DNA from: [Pantoea] beijingensis
GTDB lineage: Bacteria; Pseudomonadota; Gammaproteobacteria; Enterobacterales; Enterobacteriaceae
Reading direction: 5' to 3'
DNA: 64,000 nt
Assembly: GCF_022647505.1 (NCBI RefSeq)
Contig: NZ_CP071409.1
Span: 2,790,001-2,854,000 of the forward strand
The number at the start of each line of letters is the position of its first letter. Position 1 is the stretch's first letter. The position numbers and the translations under genes are program-made. Below the pieces are notes generated by a model. It made no database searches, was not told the DNA's origin, and worked only from the letters and a program-made list of their open reading frames with translations. Below, in pieces: positions 20,584 to 32,433 of this stretch.

Positions 20584-20637
20584 AGTGACAGGCGTAAATC
20601 GGTGTAACCAACCTGCAGCTTAACGTATGACGGGTAT
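20584..20637. repeat. Right part of the dispersed intergenic repeat before leuS
   Basis: The stretch ends AACCTGCAGCTTAACGTATG then ACGGGTATA, matching the right end of the repeat family (compare 25560-25617 and 10234-10262). It overlaps a false upstream start of leuS. Confidence 0.65.
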
Positions 20638-20674
20638 AAAGCTTCGCGCTATTCAACAAGGACCACAGGCAGCC

Positions 20675-23257
20675 ATGCAAGAGCAATACCGCCCGGAAGA
20701 GATAGAATCCCACGTCCAGCTTCACTGGCAAGAGAAGCAGACTTTTAAAGTGACTGAAGAAGAAGGCAAGGAAAAATACTATTGCCTGTCCATGCTCCCC
20801 TATCCTTCTGGTCGCCTACATATGGGCCACGTACGTAACTATACGATTGGCGACGTTATCGCTCGCTACCAGCGTATGCAGGGCAAAAATGTGCTGCAGC
20901 CAATTGGCTGGGATGCATTTGGTCTGCCTGCAGAAGGCGCTGCGGTAAAAAATAACACGGCCCCTGCACCGTGGACTTACGACAATATTGAGTACATGAA
21001 AAACCAGCTTAAACTGCTGGGTTTCGGCTATGACTGGAGCCGTGAACTGGCAACCTGCCAGCCAGAATACTATCGCTGGGAACAGTGGTTCTTTGCACGC
21101 CTGTACGAAAAAGGTCTGGTGTACAAAAAAACCTCAGCCGTCAACTGGTGTCCAAACGATCAAACCGTGCTGGCGAACGAGCAGGTTATCGATGGCTGCT
21201 GCTGGCGCTGTGACACCAAAGTCGAACGCAAAGAAATTCCACAATGGTTTATCAAAATCACGGATTATGCCGAAGAGTTGCTGAATGACCTCGACAAGCT
21301 GGAAGACTGGCCTGAGCAGGTTAAAACCATGCAGCGTAACTGGATTGGTCGTTCGGAAGGCGTAGAGATCACCTTTAACGTGGTGAACAGCACTGAAAAA
21401 CTGACCGTTTATACCACCCGCCCGGATACCTTTATGGGCGCGACATATTTGGCGGTTGCTGCGGGACATCCACTGGCGGTGCAGGCTGCGGCAACACAAC
21501 CCGCACTGGCTGATTTCATTGACGAATGCCGCAATACCAAAATGGCCGAAGCCGATATGGCGACCATGGAGAAGAAGGGCATGCCCACCGGCCTGTTTGC
21601 TTCCCATCCGCTGACCGGCGAACAGATCCCGGTATGGGTCGCTAACTTTGTGCTGATGGAGTATGGTACCGGAGCCGTAATGGCCGTACCTGCTCACGAT
21701 CAGCGCGATTGGGAGTTCGCCACCAAATACCACCTGAATATTAAGCCAGTGGTACTCAATCTGGATGGCAGTGAGCCCGATATCAGCACTGCAGCTATGA
21801 CCGAAAAAGGCGCCCTGTTCAATTCAGATGAATTCAGTGGTCTTGATCACGAAGCCGGATTTAACGCTATTGCTAACGCACTAACAGCAAAAGGCGTGGG
21901 CGAGCGCAAAGTCAATTATCGCTTGCGCGACTGGGGCGTATCACGTCAGCGCTATTGGGGTGCACCGATTCCTATGGTCACATTGGAAGATGGCACAGTG
22001 ATGCCAACACCCGATGATCAACTGCCGGTAATCCTGCCTGAAGATGTGGTGATGGACGGGATTACCAGTCCGATTAAAGCCGATCCTGAGTGGGCAAAGA
22101 CAACGGTGAACGGACAGCCTGCGCTGCGCGAAACCGATACCTTCGACACATTTATGGAGTCGTCCTGGTACTACGCACGCTATACCTGCCCGGATTACGA
22201 TAAAGGCATGTTAGATCCGGCTGCAGCCAACTACTGGCTGCCCGTCGACCAGTATGTCGGCGGTATTGAACACGCAATTATGCACCTGATGTATTTCCGT
22301 TTCTTCCATAAACTGCTGCGTGATGCAGGATTGGTCAACTCTGATGAACCGGCTAAGCGTCTGTTGTGTCAAGGGATGGTGCTGGCAGATGCATTCTATT
22401 ACGTTGGCGTGAACGGCGAACGCAACTGGGTCTCTCCGGTTGACGTCACGGTTGAACGTGATGAGAAAGGCCGCATAACTAAAGCCAGCGATGAAGCTGG
22501 TCACGAGCTGATTTATGCCGGCATGAGCAAAATGTCGAAATCGAAAAATAACGGCATTGACCCGCAGGTCATGGTGGAGCGCTATGGTGCAGATACCGTT
22601 CGCCTGTTTATGATGTTCGCTTCACCAGCTGAGATGACGCTGGAATGGCAGGAATCCGGCGTTGAAGGTGCGAACCGTTTCCTGAAACGCGTCTGGAAAC
22701 TGGTATTTGATCATACAGAGAAAGGCGCGACCGACGCTCTGGACGTTGCCAGTCTGAATGACGATCAAAAATCGCTGCGTCGCGATCTGCATAAAACCAT
22801 TACTAAAGTCTCAGATGACATTGGCCGCCGCCAGACCTTTAATACAGCGATTGCCGCCATTATGGAACTGATGAACAAACTGACCCGCGCACCACAAGAA
22901 ACAGTGCAAGACCGGGCTTTAATGCAGGAAGCGCTGGTGGCAATCGCCAGCCTGCTCTACCCGTTCACTCCGCACATCAGCTTTATGCTGTGGCAAACTC
23001 TGGGTGGTGCAGGTGATGTTGATAATGCCAGTTGGCCGATTGCGGACGAAGACGCAATGGTAGAAGATTCTCTGCTGGTTGTCGTCCAGGTTAATGGCAA
23101 GGTCCGCGGTAAGATTACCGTCCCGGCTGATGCAACGCAGGAACATGTTCAGGCGCGTGCCTCGCAGGAGCATCTGGTGGCAAAATATCTCGACGGCGTT
23201 AGCATTCGTAAAGTGATTTACGTCCCGGGCAAACTGCTTAACCTGGTGGTAGGTTGA
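20675..23257 (+). CDS. leuS: Leucyl-tRNA synthetase
   Basis: Class I synthetase charging tRNA-Leu. It is 860 aa, identical in length to E. coli LeuS, when started at [12 protein letters not shown] (20675); an ATG at 20627 would extend it into the repeat. HIGH motif is HMGH (near residue 49) and KMSKS motif is [11 protein letters not shown]. The CP1 editing domain (TTRPDTFMG) and zinc-binding region (CCWRCD) are visible. lptE follows 14 bp later. Confidence 0.98.
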   Translation: MQEQYRPEEIESHVQLHWQEKQTFKVTEEEGKEKYYCLSMLPYPSGRLHMGHVRNYTIGDVIARYQRMQGKNVLQPIGWDAFGLPAEGAAVKNNTAPAPWTYDNIEYMKNQLKLLGFGYDWSRELATCQPEYYRWEQWFFARLYEKGLVYKKTSAVNWCPNDQTVLANEQVIDGCCWRCDTKVERKEIPQWFIKITDYAEELLNDLDKLEDWPEQVKTMQRNWIGRSEGVEITFNVVNSTEKLTVYTTRPDTFMGATYLAVAAGHPLAVQAAATQPALADFIDECRNTKMAEADMATMEKKGMPTGLFASHPLTGEQIPVWVANFVLMEYGTGAVMAVPAHDQRDWEFATKYHLNIKPVVLNLDGSEPDISTAAMTEKGALFNSDEFSGLDHEAGFNAIANALTAKGVGERKVNYRLRDWGVSRQRYWGAPIPMVTLEDGTVMPTPDDQLPVILPEDVVMDGITSPIKADPEWAKTTVNGQPALRETDTFDTFMESSWYYARYTCPDYDKGMLDPAAANYWLPVDQYVGGIEHAIMHLMYFRFFHKLLRDAGLVNSDEPAKRLLCQGMVLADAFYYVGVNGERNWVSPVDVTVERDEKGRITKASDEAGHELIYAGMSKMSKSKNNGIDPQVMVERYGADTVRLFMMFASPAEMTLEWQESGVEGANRFLKRVWKLVFDHTEKGATDALDVASLNDDQKSLRRDLHKTITKVSDDIGRRQTFNTAIAAIMELMNKLTRAPQETVQDRALMQEALVAIASLLYPFTPHISFMLWQTLGGAGDVDNASWPIADEDAMVEDSLLVVVQVNGKVRGKITVPADATQEHVQARASQEHLVAKYLDGVSIRKVIYVPGKLLNLVVG

Positions 23258-23271
23258 GTTCAGGAGGAACA

Positions 23272-23877
23272 GTGCGACATCCAATTTTATCTTTGTTACT
23301 CAGCTTTGCGGTGCTGGTCACCGCTGGTTGTGGTTTTCATCTTCGGGGCACGACGCAGGTTCCTCAGGAGATGAAAACACTGATCTTCGACAGTAGCGAC
23401 CCCTATGGTCCGTTAGCGCGTACCGTTCGTGAACAGCTTCGTCTGAATAACGTCACTCTTGTTGATAACCCAGGCTTGCGTACCGATCTTCCATCCTTGC
23501 GTATTGTCGGCTCATCCGGTGGACGTGATACCGCGTCAGTGTTCCTGAATGGGCAAACAGCGGAATACTCGATGGTGATGACGGTTCATGCACAGGTACT
23601 GATCCCTAATAAAGGTATTTATCCGATCAGCGCAACGGTATATCGCTCATTCTTCGATAACCCACAGGCCGCACTGGCAAAAGACTCCGAGCAGGATATC
23701 ATCATGCAGGAAATGCGTCAGAAAGCAGCGGAAGAGCTGGTACGTAAGCTGTTGACTGTACATGTTGCACAAGAAGAACAATCGACGATCAACAGCACTG
23801 AAGGAACGTCAACTTCAGATAGCCACATTCAGTCCGACGCTGCTTCATCAACGTCAGGAAATACACCCGTCCAATGA
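23272..23877 (+). CDS. lptE: LPS-assembly lipoprotein LptE
   Basis: Outer-membrane lipoprotein that plugs LptD in the final step of LPS transport. It is 201 aa from a GTG start at 23272, chosen because AGGAGG lies five bases upstream and the N-terminus then reads as a lipoprotein signal with lipobox VTAGC (Cys20). The C-terminal tail is Ser/Thr-rich, as in enteric homologues. holA overlaps the stop by four bases. Confidence 0.95.
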   Translation: MRHPILSLLLSFAVLVTAGCGFHLRGTTQVPQEMKTLIFDSSDPYGPLARTVREQLRLNNVTLVDNPGLRTDLPSLRIVGSSGGRDTASVFLNGQTAEYSMVMTVHAQVLIPNKGIYPISATVYRSFFDNPQAALAKDSEQDIIMQEMRQKAAEELVRKLLTVHVAQEEQSTINSTEGTSTSDSHIQSDAASSTSGNTPVQ

Positions 23878-24905
23878 TCAGGATCTATCCTGAGCAACTT
23901 AACGCGCAGCTCCATGAGGGGCTGCGCTCCTGTTATCTGTTAAGCGGCAATGAGCCATTGCTGTTACAGGAGAGTCAAGACGCTATACGTAAGGCTGCTC
24001 AGCAACAGGATTTCACTGAACACTACAGCGTTACGCTGGATGCCAGTACCGACTGGGATGCCGTCTTTGGTATTTGTCAGGAACTTAGTCTGTTTGCGAC
24101 CCGGCAAACGCTGCTGTTAACGCTGCCGGAAAGTGGTCCCAACACGGCAATGGCAGAGCAACTGCTTAAACTGACGACCCTGCTTCATAGCGATATCCTG
24201 CTGATATTACGCAGCAACAAGTTAACCAGATCGCAGGAAAATAGCGCATGGTTTAAAGCGTTAAGCGTGCATGCCGTCGTGGTTCCCTGTCTGACTCCGG
24301 AACAAGCACAACTTCCTCGCTGGGTTAATGCGCGGGCAAAGAGTATGAAATTGTCACTGGATGATGCCGCCAGCCAACTACTATGTTACTGCTATGAAGG
24401 TAATTTACTGGCTCTGGCACAGGCACTCGAGCGCCTTTCATTGCTCTGGCCGGATGGAAAACTGACTTTGCCGCGCGTTGAGCAGGCGGTAAACGATGCC
24501 GCTCACTTTACGCCTTTCCACTGGGTTGACGCTCTTCTGGCCGGAAAAAGTAAGCGGGCATTGCATATCCTGCGCCAGATGCAGTCTGAAGAGAATGAGC
24601 CTGTGATACTCATTCGTACGTTACAGCGCGATTTAATGACGATAATGACACTGCAACGTCAGATGCAAACCACCCCGCTTCGTACCTTATTCGATCAGCA
24701 ACGCGTATGGCAGAATCGTCGCCAACTGTTTACGGACGCATTACAACGTCTCAGCGATAAGCAACTGCTACAGGCCATTCGCTTGTTAACCCGCATTGAA
24801 ATCACGCTAAAGCAGGATTATGGCCAGTCGCTGTGGTTAGAGCTTGAAACGTTATCGCTACTGTTATGCCACAAATCGTTTCCTGAGAGTTTTTGTGATG
24901 CATGA
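23874..24905 (+). CDS. holA: DNA polymerase III delta subunit
   Basis: 343-aa delta subunit of the clamp loader, the wrench that opens the beta clamp. The N-terminus [13 protein letters not shown] and [12 protein letters not shown] (degenerate nucleotide site) match E. coli HolA, also 343 aa. ATGA overlap with lptE, and eight-base overlap with nadD. Confidence 0.96.
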   Translation: MIRIYPEQLNAQLHEGLRSCYLLSGNEPLLLQESQDAIRKAAQQQDFTEHYSVTLDASTDWDAVFGICQELSLFATRQTLLLTLPESGPNTAMAEQLLKLTTLLHSDILLILRSNKLTRSQENSAWFKALSVHAVVVPCLTPEQAQLPRWVNARAKSMKLSLDDAASQLLCYCYEGNLLALAQALERLSLLWPDGKLTLPRVEQAVNDAAHFTPFHWVDALLAGKSKRALHILRQMQSEENEPVILIRTLQRDLMTIMTLQRQMQTTPLRTLFDQQRVWQNRRQLFTDALQRLSDKQLLQAIRLLTRIEITLKQDYGQSLWLELETLSLLLCHKSFPESFCDA

Positions 24906-25560
24906 GATCGCCTCACTCCACGCCCTTCTGGGGGGAACTTTTGATCCCATTCATTATGGCCATCTCCGTCCAGTGGAAGCGCTTGCGCAGTTAACCGGAT
25001 TGCAAAAAGTGACGCTGCTGCCAAATAACGTTCCGCCACATCGTCCGCAGCCCGAAGCTTCTTCGGCACAGCGGGTGAGAATGGTAGAACTGGCCATTGG
25101 CGACCGTCCGCTTTTCACACTGGATCGACGTGAAATGCAGCGAAAAACCCCCTCTTATACGGTGGAAACCCTGGAAGCACTGCGCGGAGAGTATGGAGAA
25201 CAACAGCCACTGGCGTTTATCATTGGCCAGGACTCTCTGTTAACGTTACACACGTGGCATCGATGGCATGATTTACTGACGCTGTGTCATCTGCTGGTCT
25301 GCCGGCGACCCGGTTACCCCACAAAGATGGAGACGCCCGCATTGCAAAGCTGGCTGGATACCCATCTTACTGCACAGGCAACCGCCCTTCATCAGCAGCC
25401 ATCAGGGCTTATTTTCCAGGCTGACACACCGTTGGTGCCGGTTTCCGCTACCGAAATTCGCCAACGTCGCCATCAGGGCCAATCCTGTGATGATCTACTC
25501 CCTCCTGCCGTCATTGACTATATTGAACGCGAAGGCCTGTATCTGAAGTCATTCACATGA
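24898..25560 (+). CDS. nadD: Nicotinate-mononucleotide adenylyltransferase
   Basis: Adenylates nicotinate mononucleotide in NAD synthesis. It is 220 aa (E. coli 213) from ATG 24898, which overlaps the holA stop. The nucleotidyltransferase motif [12 protein letters not shown] (near 12-23) and the C-terminal ISSTxIR-like [10 protein letters not shown] are present. The alternative start at 24844, deep inside holA, is rejected. Followed directly by a repeat fragment. Confidence 0.96.
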   Translation: MHEIASLHALLGGTFDPIHYGHLRPVEALAQLTGLQKVTLLPNNVPPHRPQPEASSAQRVRMVELAIGDRPLFTLDRREMQRKTPSYTVETLEALRGEYGEQQPLAFIIGQDSLLTLHTWHRWHDLLTLCHLLVCRRPGYPTKMETPALQSWLDTHLTAQATALHQQPSGLIFQADTPLVPVSATEIRQRRHQGQSCDDLLPPAVIDYIEREGLYLKSFT

Positions 25561-25617
25561 CCGGGTGAGATCTTGGCGTAACCAACAAACCTGCGGCCTG
25601 AAGTATGACGGGTATAT
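25560..25617. repeat. Dispersed intergenic repeat fragment after nadD
   Basis: Begins at the nadD stop with ACCGGGTGAG and ends TGAAGTATGACGGGTATA. This is the right half of the same palindromic family, in the same orientation as the copy before leuS. Confidence 0.7.
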
Positions 25618-25755
25618 ATCGTGACTGGCAGGGCGTGCTATACTTCGCCGCTATTTTTGGGCCATGCCCATAAAAATTTTGTTACGTTTATAGCCGCTCA
25701 TTTACGCGCGATTATGCGATAACCCTTCAGACTTAATTACCCAAGGGGGAACCTT

Positions 25756-26073
25756 TTGCAAGGTAAAGCACTCCAAGACTTCGTTATTGACAAGATTGAT
25801 GATCTTAAAGGTCAGGAAATCGTTTCGCTAAACGTTCAGGGCAAATCCAGCATCACAGACTGTATGATTATCTGCACTGGAACATCCACCCGCCACGTGA
25901 TGTCCATTGCCGATCATGTGGTCCAGGAGTCCCGTGCGGCGGGTATGATGCCACTTGGCGTCGAAGGCCAAACCACCGCAGACTGGATTGTCGTTGACTT
26001 GGGCGAAGTCATTGTTCACGTCATGCAGGAAGAGAGTCGCCGTTTGTACGAGCTGGAAAAACTCTGGAGTTGA
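25756..26073 (+). CDS. rsfS: Ribosomal silencing factor RsfS
   Basis: 105-aa protein that binds ribosomal protein uL14 and blocks subunit joining under nutrient limitation. Same length as E. coli RsfS/YbeB, with the conserved [15 protein letters not shown] and DWIVVDLG segments. Starts at TTG (25756) after AAGGGGGAACCTT, the start also used in E. coli. Three bases separate it from rlmH. Confidence 0.96.
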   Translation: MQGKALQDFVIDKIDDLKGQEIVSLNVQGKSSITDCMIICTGTSTRHVMSIADHVVQESRAAGMMPLGVEGQTTADWIVVDLGEVIVHVMQEESRRLYELEKLWS

Positions 26074-26076
26074 TGC

Positions 26077-26547
26077 GTGAAGTTGCAGCTTGTCGCCGTT
26101 GGCACCAAAATGCCGGATTGGGTACAAAGCGGTTTTATGGAATACCTGCGCCGATTTCCTAAAGATATGCCGCTGGAACTGATTGAGGTTCCAGCGGGTA
26201 AACGTGGCAAAAACGCTGATATTAAACGCATCCTTGAGAAAGAGGGTGAAGGTATGCTCGCCGCTGTTGGTAAGGGGAATCGTATTGTGACGCTGGATAT
26301 TCCTGGCCACCCATGGGAAACCCCACAGTTAGCCCATCAGCTCGAGCGCTGGAAACAAGATGGTCGTGATGTCAGCTTGCTAATCGGTGGTCCGGAAGGT
26401 CTGTCGCCAGCTTGTAAAGCCGCAGCAGAACAAAGCTGGTCGCTCTCTGCCCTAACGCTCCCCCATCCGCTGGTGCGCGTGCTGGTTGCTGAGAGCCTGT
26501 ATCGAGCCTGGAGCATCACCGCGAATCATCCTTATCATCGTGAATAA
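26077..26547 (+). CDS. rlmH: 23S rRNA pseudouridine1915 N3-methyltransferase
   Basis: SPOUT-class methyltransferase modifying pseudouridine 1915 in helix 69 of 23S rRNA. It is 156 aa, one more than E. coli (the extra residue is in [12 protein letters not shown]). Starts at GTG 26077. SAM-knot signature [10 protein letters not shown] and the C-terminal [12 protein letters not shown] are intact. Confidence 0.96.
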   Translation: MKLQLVAVGTKMPDWVQSGFMEYLRRFPKDMPLELIEVPAGKRGKNADIKRILEKEGEGMLAAVGKGNRIVTLDIPGHPWETPQLAHQLERWKQDGRDVSLLIGGPEGLSPACKAAAEQSWSLSALTLPHPLVRVLVAESLYRAWSITANHPYHRE

Positions 26548-26580
26548 TTGCCAGCGCAACCGGATATAAATAAGCAGCGG

Positions 26581-28485
26581 ATGAAATTACAACGCAACTC
26601 TTTTCGTGACTATTCTGCAGAACAATCGCTATTTGTTCGGCGCGCACTGATCGCATTTTTAGGCATTTTAGCGCTATCCAGCCTGCTGGTCGTCAATTTG
26701 TATCACTTGCAAATTTTACGTTTTGATGATTACAGCACGCGCTCTAACCAAAACCGAATCAAACTGGTTCCCGTAGCACCCAGCAGGGGCATCATTTACG
26801 ATCGTAACGGTACGCCGTTGGCTTTAAACCGTACTATCTACCAAATTGAGCTCGTGCCGGAGAAAGTTGATAATCTGAAGCAAACACTTGAGGACCTGCG
26901 TCCTGTGGTCAATCTGACCGACGAAGATCTGGACGCCTTTGAAAAAGAGCGTAAACGCTCGCGCCGTTTCACCTCCATCGCATTGAAAACCGGCCTCAAC
27001 GATGAACAAGTCGCTCGCTTTGCGGTTAACCAATACCGCTTTGCTGGCGTTGAAGTAAAAGGCTACCAGCGCCGCTTTTACCCTTACGGTGCCGCGCTAA
27101 CACATGTTATTGGTTACGTTTCTAAAATTAACGATCGTGACGTTGAACGCCTTGATAAAGAGGGTAAATGGCCAAATTATGCCGCCACGCATGATATTGG
27201 TAAGTTGGGTGTGGAGCGCTATTACGAGGACGTCCTTCACGGTAAAACCGGCTACGAAGAAGTCGAGGTTAACAACCGCGGACGTGTGATTCGCCAGCTT
27301 CATGAGCAATCCCCACAAGCCGGACGTGATATTTACCTTACTATCGATCTGAAACTACAGCAGTATATCGAAACTCTGTTGACGGGTAGCCGTGCGGCGG
27401 TGGTGGTGAGCGACCCACGCAATGGCGATATCCTGGCGCTGGTTTCGATGCCAAGTTATGATCCTAATCTTTTCGTTGATGGAATCTCCAGCAAGGATTA
27501 CAGCACCTTGCTGAACGATGAAAATCGCCCTCTCATCAATCGCGCTACCCAGGGGACTTATCCTCCAGCTTCAACGGTTAAGCCTTACGTTGCCGTTTCA
27601 GCATTAAGTGCAGGCGTCATTAACCGTAATACCAGCCTGTTCGATCCAGGCTGGTGGCAGCTTCCCGGCTCCGAAAAACGCTATCGCGACTGGAAACGCT
27701 GGGGGCATGGTCGCCTGAATGTTACTAAATCGCTGGAGGAATCCGCCGACACCTTCTTCTATCAGGTTGCCTATGATATGGGCATTGATCGCCTGTCAGC
27801 ATGGATGAGTAAATTTGGTTATGGTCATTTGACCGGCATTGATCTTTCTGAAGAGCGCGCAGGCAATATGCCAACGCGCGACTGGAAAATGAAACGCTTT
27901 AAAAAACCCTGGTATCAAGGCGATACCATCCCGGTTGGGATCGGGCAAGGGTACTGGACGGCTACACCAGTACAAATGAACAAAGCCATGATGACCCTGG
28001 TTAATGATGGCGTGATCAAGGTGCCGCATCTGTTGCAAGCGACCCGAGAAAATGGTGCGCTGGTACCGTTTCGCCAGCCCGCAGAGACACCGATCGGTGA
28101 TATCCATTCCGGCTACTGGGAAATTGCGAAAGACGGTATGTACGGTGTAGCAAACCGACCAAATGGAACCGCACATAAGAGTTTTGCGGATGCTCCCTAT
28201 AAAATAGCCGCCAAATCGGGTACTGCCCAAGTCTATGGTTTGAAAGAAAATGAAACTTATAATGCACACAAAATTGCAGAACGCCTACGCGACCATAAAT
28301 TGATGACGGCTTTTGCACCGTACGATCATCCACGCGTAGCCGTAACTATGATTCTGGAAAATGGCGGCGCGGGGCCGGCGGTAGGGACAATTATGCGTCA
28401 GATCCTCGACCACATTATGCTGGGCGATAACAATACAGATTTACCTGATGCACCGCTCGTGCCATCGGGCTATGAGGGTGAATGA
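26581..28485 (+). CDS. mrdA: Penicillin-binding protein 2 (elongasome transpeptidase)
   Basis: Single-pass inner-membrane class B PBP that crosslinks peptidoglycan during rod elongation with RodA. It is 634 aa (E. coli 633) from ATG 26581; a TTG at 26548 would add 11 residues. The membrane anchor is about residues 22-42. The transpeptidase has STVK (active Ser near 331), SAD (SxN-type) and KSGTAQV. The residue before the active Ser is Ala (YPPASTVK) where E. coli has Gly. Confidence 0.96.
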   Translation: MKLQRNSFRDYSAEQSLFVRRALIAFLGILALSSLLVVNLYHLQILRFDDYSTRSNQNRIKLVPVAPSRGIIYDRNGTPLALNRTIYQIELVPEKVDNLKQTLEDLRPVVNLTDEDLDAFEKERKRSRRFTSIALKTGLNDEQVARFAVNQYRFAGVEVKGYQRRFYPYGAALTHVIGYVSKINDRDVERLDKEGKWPNYAATHDIGKLGVERYYEDVLHGKTGYEEVEVNNRGRVIRQLHEQSPQAGRDIYLTIDLKLQQYIETLLTGSRAAVVVSDPRNGDILALVSMPSYDPNLFVDGISSKDYSTLLNDENRPLINRATQGTYPPASTVKPYVAVSALSAGVINRNTSLFDPGWWQLPGSEKRYRDWKRWGHGRLNVTKSLEESADTFFYQVAYDMGIDRLSAWMSKFGYGHLTGIDLSEERAGNMPTRDWKMKRFKKPWYQGDTIPVGIGQGYWTATPVQMNKAMMTLVNDGVIKVPHLLQATRENGALVPFRQPAETPIGDIHSGYWEIAKDGMYGVANRPNGTAHKSFADAPYKIAAKSGTAQVYGLKENETYNAHKIAERLRDHKLMTAFAPYDHPRVAVTMILENGGAGPAVGTIMRQILDHIMLGDNNTDLPDAPLVPSGYEGE

Positions 28486-28493
28486 TCATGTCA

Positions 28494-29606
28494 ATGAATG
28501 ATAGCCCGCAGAAAAAAACCATCTGGACAAAAATCCATATCGATCCGATCTTCCTTGTGATTATTGCCGGCTTGTTGATCTATAGCGCCTTCGTTATGTG
28601 GAGCGCCAGCGGGCAAGATCCCGGCATGATGGAGCGTAAAATCGGTCAAATTTTTATGGGATTTTTGGTCATGGTGGTACTGGCTCAGGTACCGCCGCGC
28701 GTCTATGAAGGCTGGGCCCCCTATCTTTATATCATTTGCGTAATATTACTGGTTGCCGTCGATGCCTTTGGTCAAATCAGTAAAGGTGCCCAGCGCTGGC
28801 TGGACCTCGGCGTTGTGCGTTTTCAACCTTCAGAAATCGCCAAAATTGCCGTACCACTGATGGTGGCGCGCTTTATCAATCGCGATGTTTGTCCTCCATC
28901 ACTGAAGAACACCGGCATTGCACTGATATTGATTTTTATGCCCACACTGCTGGTTGCCGCGCAGCCCGATCTGGGGACCGCCATTCTCATTGCTGCATCC
29001 GGCCTGTTCGTACTGTTTCTTTCAGGCATGAGCTGGAAACTGATCGGCATTGCGGTATTGCTGGTCGCCGCGTTTATCCCGGTACTGTGGTTTTTCCTGA
29101 TGCATGATTACCAGCGGGATCGCGTCATGATGTTGCTCGATCCAGAAAGCGATCCGCTCGGCGCGGGTTACCATATTATTCAGTCTAAAATCGCGATTGG
29201 CTCCGGAGGACTGCGTGGGAAAGGCTGGCTTCATGGCACCCAATCACAGCTGGAGTTCTTGCCTGAACGCCACACTGACTTTATTTTTGCGGTGTTAGCT
29301 GAGGAGCTTGGACTTGTTGGAGTATTAATTCTGCTCGCTCTCTATTTACTGCTTATTATGCGTGGGTTGGTTATCGCTGCACGTGCGCAAACCACCTTTG
29401 GCCGCGTGATGGCAGGTGGCCTGATGTTGATTCTGTTTGTCTATGTTTTCGTTAACATTGGTATGGTTAGTGGTATCTTACCTGTGGTTGGCGTACCCTT
29501 GCCGCTGGTCAGCTATGGCGGCTCCGCATTGATTGTACTTATGGCGGGATTCGGCATTGTTATGTCGATCCATACTCACCGAAAAATGTTATCAAAAAGC
29601 GTTTAA
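28494..29606 (+). CDS. mrdB: Rod-shape SEDS glycosyltransferase RodA
   Basis: Polytopic SEDS peptidoglycan polymerase of the elongasome, partner of PBP2. It is 370 aa from MNDSPQKK, the E. coli length; in-frame ATGs at 28482 and 28488 are also possible and the start is not certain. About ten membrane helices. The SEDS-typical [18 protein letters not shown] segment and C-terminal [14 protein letters not shown] are fully conserved. Confidence 0.96.
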   Translation: MNDSPQKKTIWTKIHIDPIFLVIIAGLLIYSAFVMWSASGQDPGMMERKIGQIFMGFLVMVVLAQVPPRVYEGWAPYLYIICVILLVAVDAFGQISKGAQRWLDLGVVRFQPSEIAKIAVPLMVARFINRDVCPPSLKNTGIALILIFMPTLLVAAQPDLGTAILIAASGLFVLFLSGMSWKLIGIAVLLVAAFIPVLWFFLMHDYQRDRVMMLLDPESDPLGAGYHIIQSKIAIGSGGLRGKGWLHGTQSQLEFLPERHTDFIFAVLAEELGLVGVLILLALYLLLIMRGLVIAARAQTTFGRVMAGGLMLILFVYVFVNIGMVSGILPVVGVPLPLVSYGGSALIVLMAGFGIVMSIHTHRKMLSKSV

Positions 29607-29616
29607 GAGGCTTCAC

Positions 29617-30723
29617 ATGCGTAAGGATTGGCTTTGGGTGGGAGCAGCATCACTGCTGCTCGCCGCCTGTACTACCACAACACAGCAGTCCCCTGTGCCG
29701 CAGCAACCTGCATATAACGGGTCTGTGGTAGAAATCGGCGGTGTGGAGCCGCATTATGAACCGATGAATCCTGGCACCAACCAGGATTATAAAGCGAACG
29801 GCAAGACTTACCGTATTATCAAAGATCCTTCGCAGTTTAGTGAAACCGGACTTGCTTCCTGGTATGGCGATGAAGCCAACGGAAACCAGACGGCCACCGG
29901 TGAAACATTTGATCCTGAGGCATTAACCGCGGCTCACCCTACGCTACCGCTGCCTGGTTATGCGCGCGTCACCAACCTCGCGAATGGCCGACAACTGGTC
30001 GTAAGGCTTAACGATCGCGGCCCCTATACCGCCGGACGCATCATTGATTTATCAAAAGCGGCAGGCGATCGCCTGAATATTTCTAATAATACCAAAGTGC
30101 GCGTCGACTACATTGCCGTTGCACCAGACGGCACGCTTTCCGGCCCGGGTACGATTGGAACTACCGTTGCGAAACAAAGCTATGCGTTACCCGCTCGTCC
30201 AAATCTTGGCGGCGGCATGGCTATGGGGACTCCAGCGCCCAGCGATCAGGCTTACGAACCTGCAACTGCAGTGAACACACGGCCAGTAGATAATCAAGCG
30301 CTGAGCAGCGATGACAGTATGGGGGCTCCGGTTCGCAGTAGCGGTTTCCTTGGTGCACCCACCCCATTACGCGCAGGCATACTCGAAGGGAGTGAAGCCC
30401 CTGCCCCCTCGATAAACAGTACCCCTGTCGCGTCTTCTGCGGCAGCGTCGACCACATCATCGACCACATCATCGACAACAACGTCAGCCTCGGGCTATGT
30501 CGTACAGGTCGGCGCTTTAAGCGACGGTACACGCGCACGCCAGTGGCAGGCATCGCTGAGTCAACGGTTTGGCGTGCCAGGTACTGTCTCAACCAATGGC
30601 GCGATTCATCGCGTTCAACTGGGCCCGTTTAGTCATCGCCAGCAGGCCGTTGCTTTGCAGCAGCGTCTTGCCAGCGAAGCACAGCAGCAATCATTTATTA
30701 CCGTCGCACAAAGCGGAATGTAG
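29617..30723 (+). CDS. rlpA: Septal-ring lytic lipoprotein RlpA
   Basis: Outer-membrane lipoprotein with a double-psi beta-barrel that in Pseudomonas cleaves naked glycan strands. It is 368 aa from ATG 29617, with lipobox LLAAC (Cys18). The DPBB domain covers about residues 80-175 (ASWYGDEANGNQTATGE, RLNDRGPYTAGRIIDLS). A Ser/Thr/Pro-rich linker is followed by a C-terminal SPOR domain (about 290-365, GYVVQVGALSDGTRA) that binds denuded septal peptidoglycan. Confidence 0.95.
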   Translation: MRKDWLWVGAASLLLAACTTTTQQSPVPQQPAYNGSVVEIGGVEPHYEPMNPGTNQDYKANGKTYRIIKDPSQFSETGLASWYGDEANGNQTATGETFDPEALTAAHPTLPLPGYARVTNLANGRQLVVRLNDRGPYTAGRIIDLSKAAGDRLNISNNTKVRVDYIAVAPDGTLSGPGTIGTTVAKQSYALPARPNLGGGMAMGTPAPSDQAYEPATAVNTRPVDNQALSSDDSMGAPVRSSGFLGAPTPLRAGILEGSEAPAPSINSTPVASSAAASTTSSTTSSTTTSASGYVVQVGALSDGTRARQWQASLSQRFGVPGTVSTNGAIHRVQLGPFSHRQQAVALQQRLASEAQQQSFITVAQSGM

Positions 30724-30739
30724 AGCCTTCAGGCGCAGT

Positions 30740-30776
30740 GCATTAATCAGTGCACCATACAGTCCCTGATTAATGC
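30740..30776 (+). terminator. Hairpin between rlpA and dacA
   Basis: GCATTAATCAG and its exact complement CTGATTAATGC around a 15-base loop, 16 bp after the rlpA stop. There is no strong T run, so it may be an attenuator or processing stem. Confidence 0.5.
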
Positions 30777-30878
30777 CTGTTAATAACAGAAAGGGAAAGT
30801 CGGATGCCTGTAAAATATGCATTTGCTATAGTGAGTCACTTTTTTAAACCTAACCTCACGGATGTTGTTGTCCCAAAC

Positions 30879-32090
30879 ATGAACACTCAGACACCTACTC
30901 GTTTCATCAAACGCCTGACAGTGGGCTCACTGATCGCACTCAGCATTACCACCTTCGCACATGCCGACGATGTTAATCTGAAAACTATGATCCCTGGCGT
31001 TCCGGATATTGATGCCGAAGCCTATGTGCTGATCGATTACAACTCAGGCAAGGTGCTGGCAGAGAAGAATGCTGATGCACGTCGCGATCCGGCAAGCCTG
31101 ACCAAAATGATGACCAGTTATGTCATTGGCCAGGCGGTTAAAGCTGGAAAAATCCACCAGGATGATATGGTCACGGTTGGACAAGACGCTTGGGCAACCG
31201 GTAACCCGGTATTTAAAGGCTCGTCTTTGATGTTCCTGAAGCCAGGCGATCGCGTGCCAGTTTCCCAGCTAACACGTGGCATCGTGCTACAGTCAGGTAA
31301 TGATGCTTGCGTTGCTATGGCGGATTATGTCGCCGGTAGCCAGGACGCTTTTGTCGGACTGATGAATAACTACGTCAAAGCGCTGGGACTGCAAAATACC
31401 CATTTTCAAACCGTGCATGGCCTGGATGCGGATGGCCAATACAGCTCGGCTCGTGATATGGCGCTGATCGGTCAGTCGTTGATCCGCGACGTACCGGAGG
31501 AATATGCGGTCTACAGAGAAAAAGAGTTCACCTTTAATAATATCCGTCAGTTAAACCGTAACGGTTTACTGTGGGATACCAACCTGAATGTTGATGGCAT
31601 TAAGACCGGCCATACTAATGCGGCAGGCTTTAACCTTGTTGCTTCAGCCACCGAAGGACAGATGCGCCTGATTTCCGCCGTTATGGGCGGTCATACTTTT
31701 AAAGGCCGTGAAACTGAAAGTAAGAAACTACTGACTTGGGGTTTCCGCTTTTTTGAGACAGTTGCACCACTGAAGGCAGGTAAAGAATTTGCCTCTGAAC
31801 CGGTATGGTTTGGTGACAGCGATCGCGTGGCCCTCGGTGTAGAAAAAGATGCGTATTTGACTATTCCTCGCGGTCGGATGAAAGATCTCAAAGCCAGTTA
31901 CGTTCTGACTAACACCGAATTGCATGCTCCTTTGCAGAAAAATCAAGTCGTCGGCAACATCAACTTTCAGTTAGACGGCAAGACGATTGAACAACGTCCG
32001 CTGGTAGTACTGAACGACGTTAAAGAAGGCAACTTCTTTGGTCGAATTGTTGATTATATTAAACTGATGTTCCACCACTGGTTCGGCTAA
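30879..32090 (+). CDS. dacA: D-alanyl-D-alanine carboxypeptidase PBP5
   Basis: Trims the terminal D-Ala from peptidoglycan pentapeptides at the periplasmic face. It is 403 aa, the E. coli length, from MNTQTPTRF; a longer frame from 30804 is rejected. Signal peptide ends at AHA/DD near residue 29. Class A motifs are SLTK, SGN and KTG. The C-terminal amphipathic helix [14 protein letters not shown] anchors it to the membrane. Confidence 0.97.
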   Translation: MNTQTPTRFIKRLTVGSLIALSITTFAHADDVNLKTMIPGVPDIDAEAYVLIDYNSGKVLAEKNADARRDPASLTKMMTSYVIGQAVKAGKIHQDDMVTVGQDAWATGNPVFKGSSLMFLKPGDRVPVSQLTRGIVLQSGNDACVAMADYVAGSQDAFVGLMNNYVKALGLQNTHFQTVHGLDADGQYSSARDMALIGQSLIRDVPEEYAVYREKEFTFNNIRQLNRNGLLWDTNLNVDGIKTGHTNAAGFNLVASATEGQMRLISAVMGGHTFKGRETESKKLLTWGFRFFETVAPLKAGKEFASEPVWFGDSDRVALGVEKDAYLTIPRGRMKDLKASYVLTNTELHAPLQKNQVVGNINFQLDGKTIEQRPLVVLNDVKEGNFFGRIVDYIKLMFHHWFG

Positions 32091-32131
32091 GTACGCGACA
32101 CTGCCTCTGTAGTTAATTTGACCTCTCCTAT

Positions 32132-32340
32132 CAAGCCGGTGCCCCCCGGGAGCTTACACAGTAAGTGACTGGGGGAGACGGCGCAGGTAACAAAGAGGCA
32201 GCCTGAAGGATGACGTAAGATACACTAAATCATTCTGGTTGCGTCGAGGCGACAAGCCGGTGCACCCCGGGAGCTTACACCCGTAAGTGACTGGGGGAGA
32301 CGGCGCAGGTAACAAAGAGGCAGCCTGAAGGATGACGTGT
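32132..32340. repeat. Tandem dimer of the dispersed repeat between dacA and ybeD
   Basis: Two copies start at 32132 and 32253, a 121-bp period close to the 123-bp unit at 9742. Both contain CAAGCCGGTGC, a CCCCGGGAGCTTACAC hairpin with GTAAGTGACTGGGGGAG, then GCAGCCTGAAGGATGACGT. The second copy has a two-base longer loop. No coding potential was seen in 32091-32433. Confidence 0.9.
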
Positions 32341-32433
32341 ATTACTTGATAAAGATGAATGCTACCCTCATATAATCATCATTAAGCTCACGCTCTACGG
32401 CGGGAGCCCTCGTTTCAGTGCATCGGAGTTATA

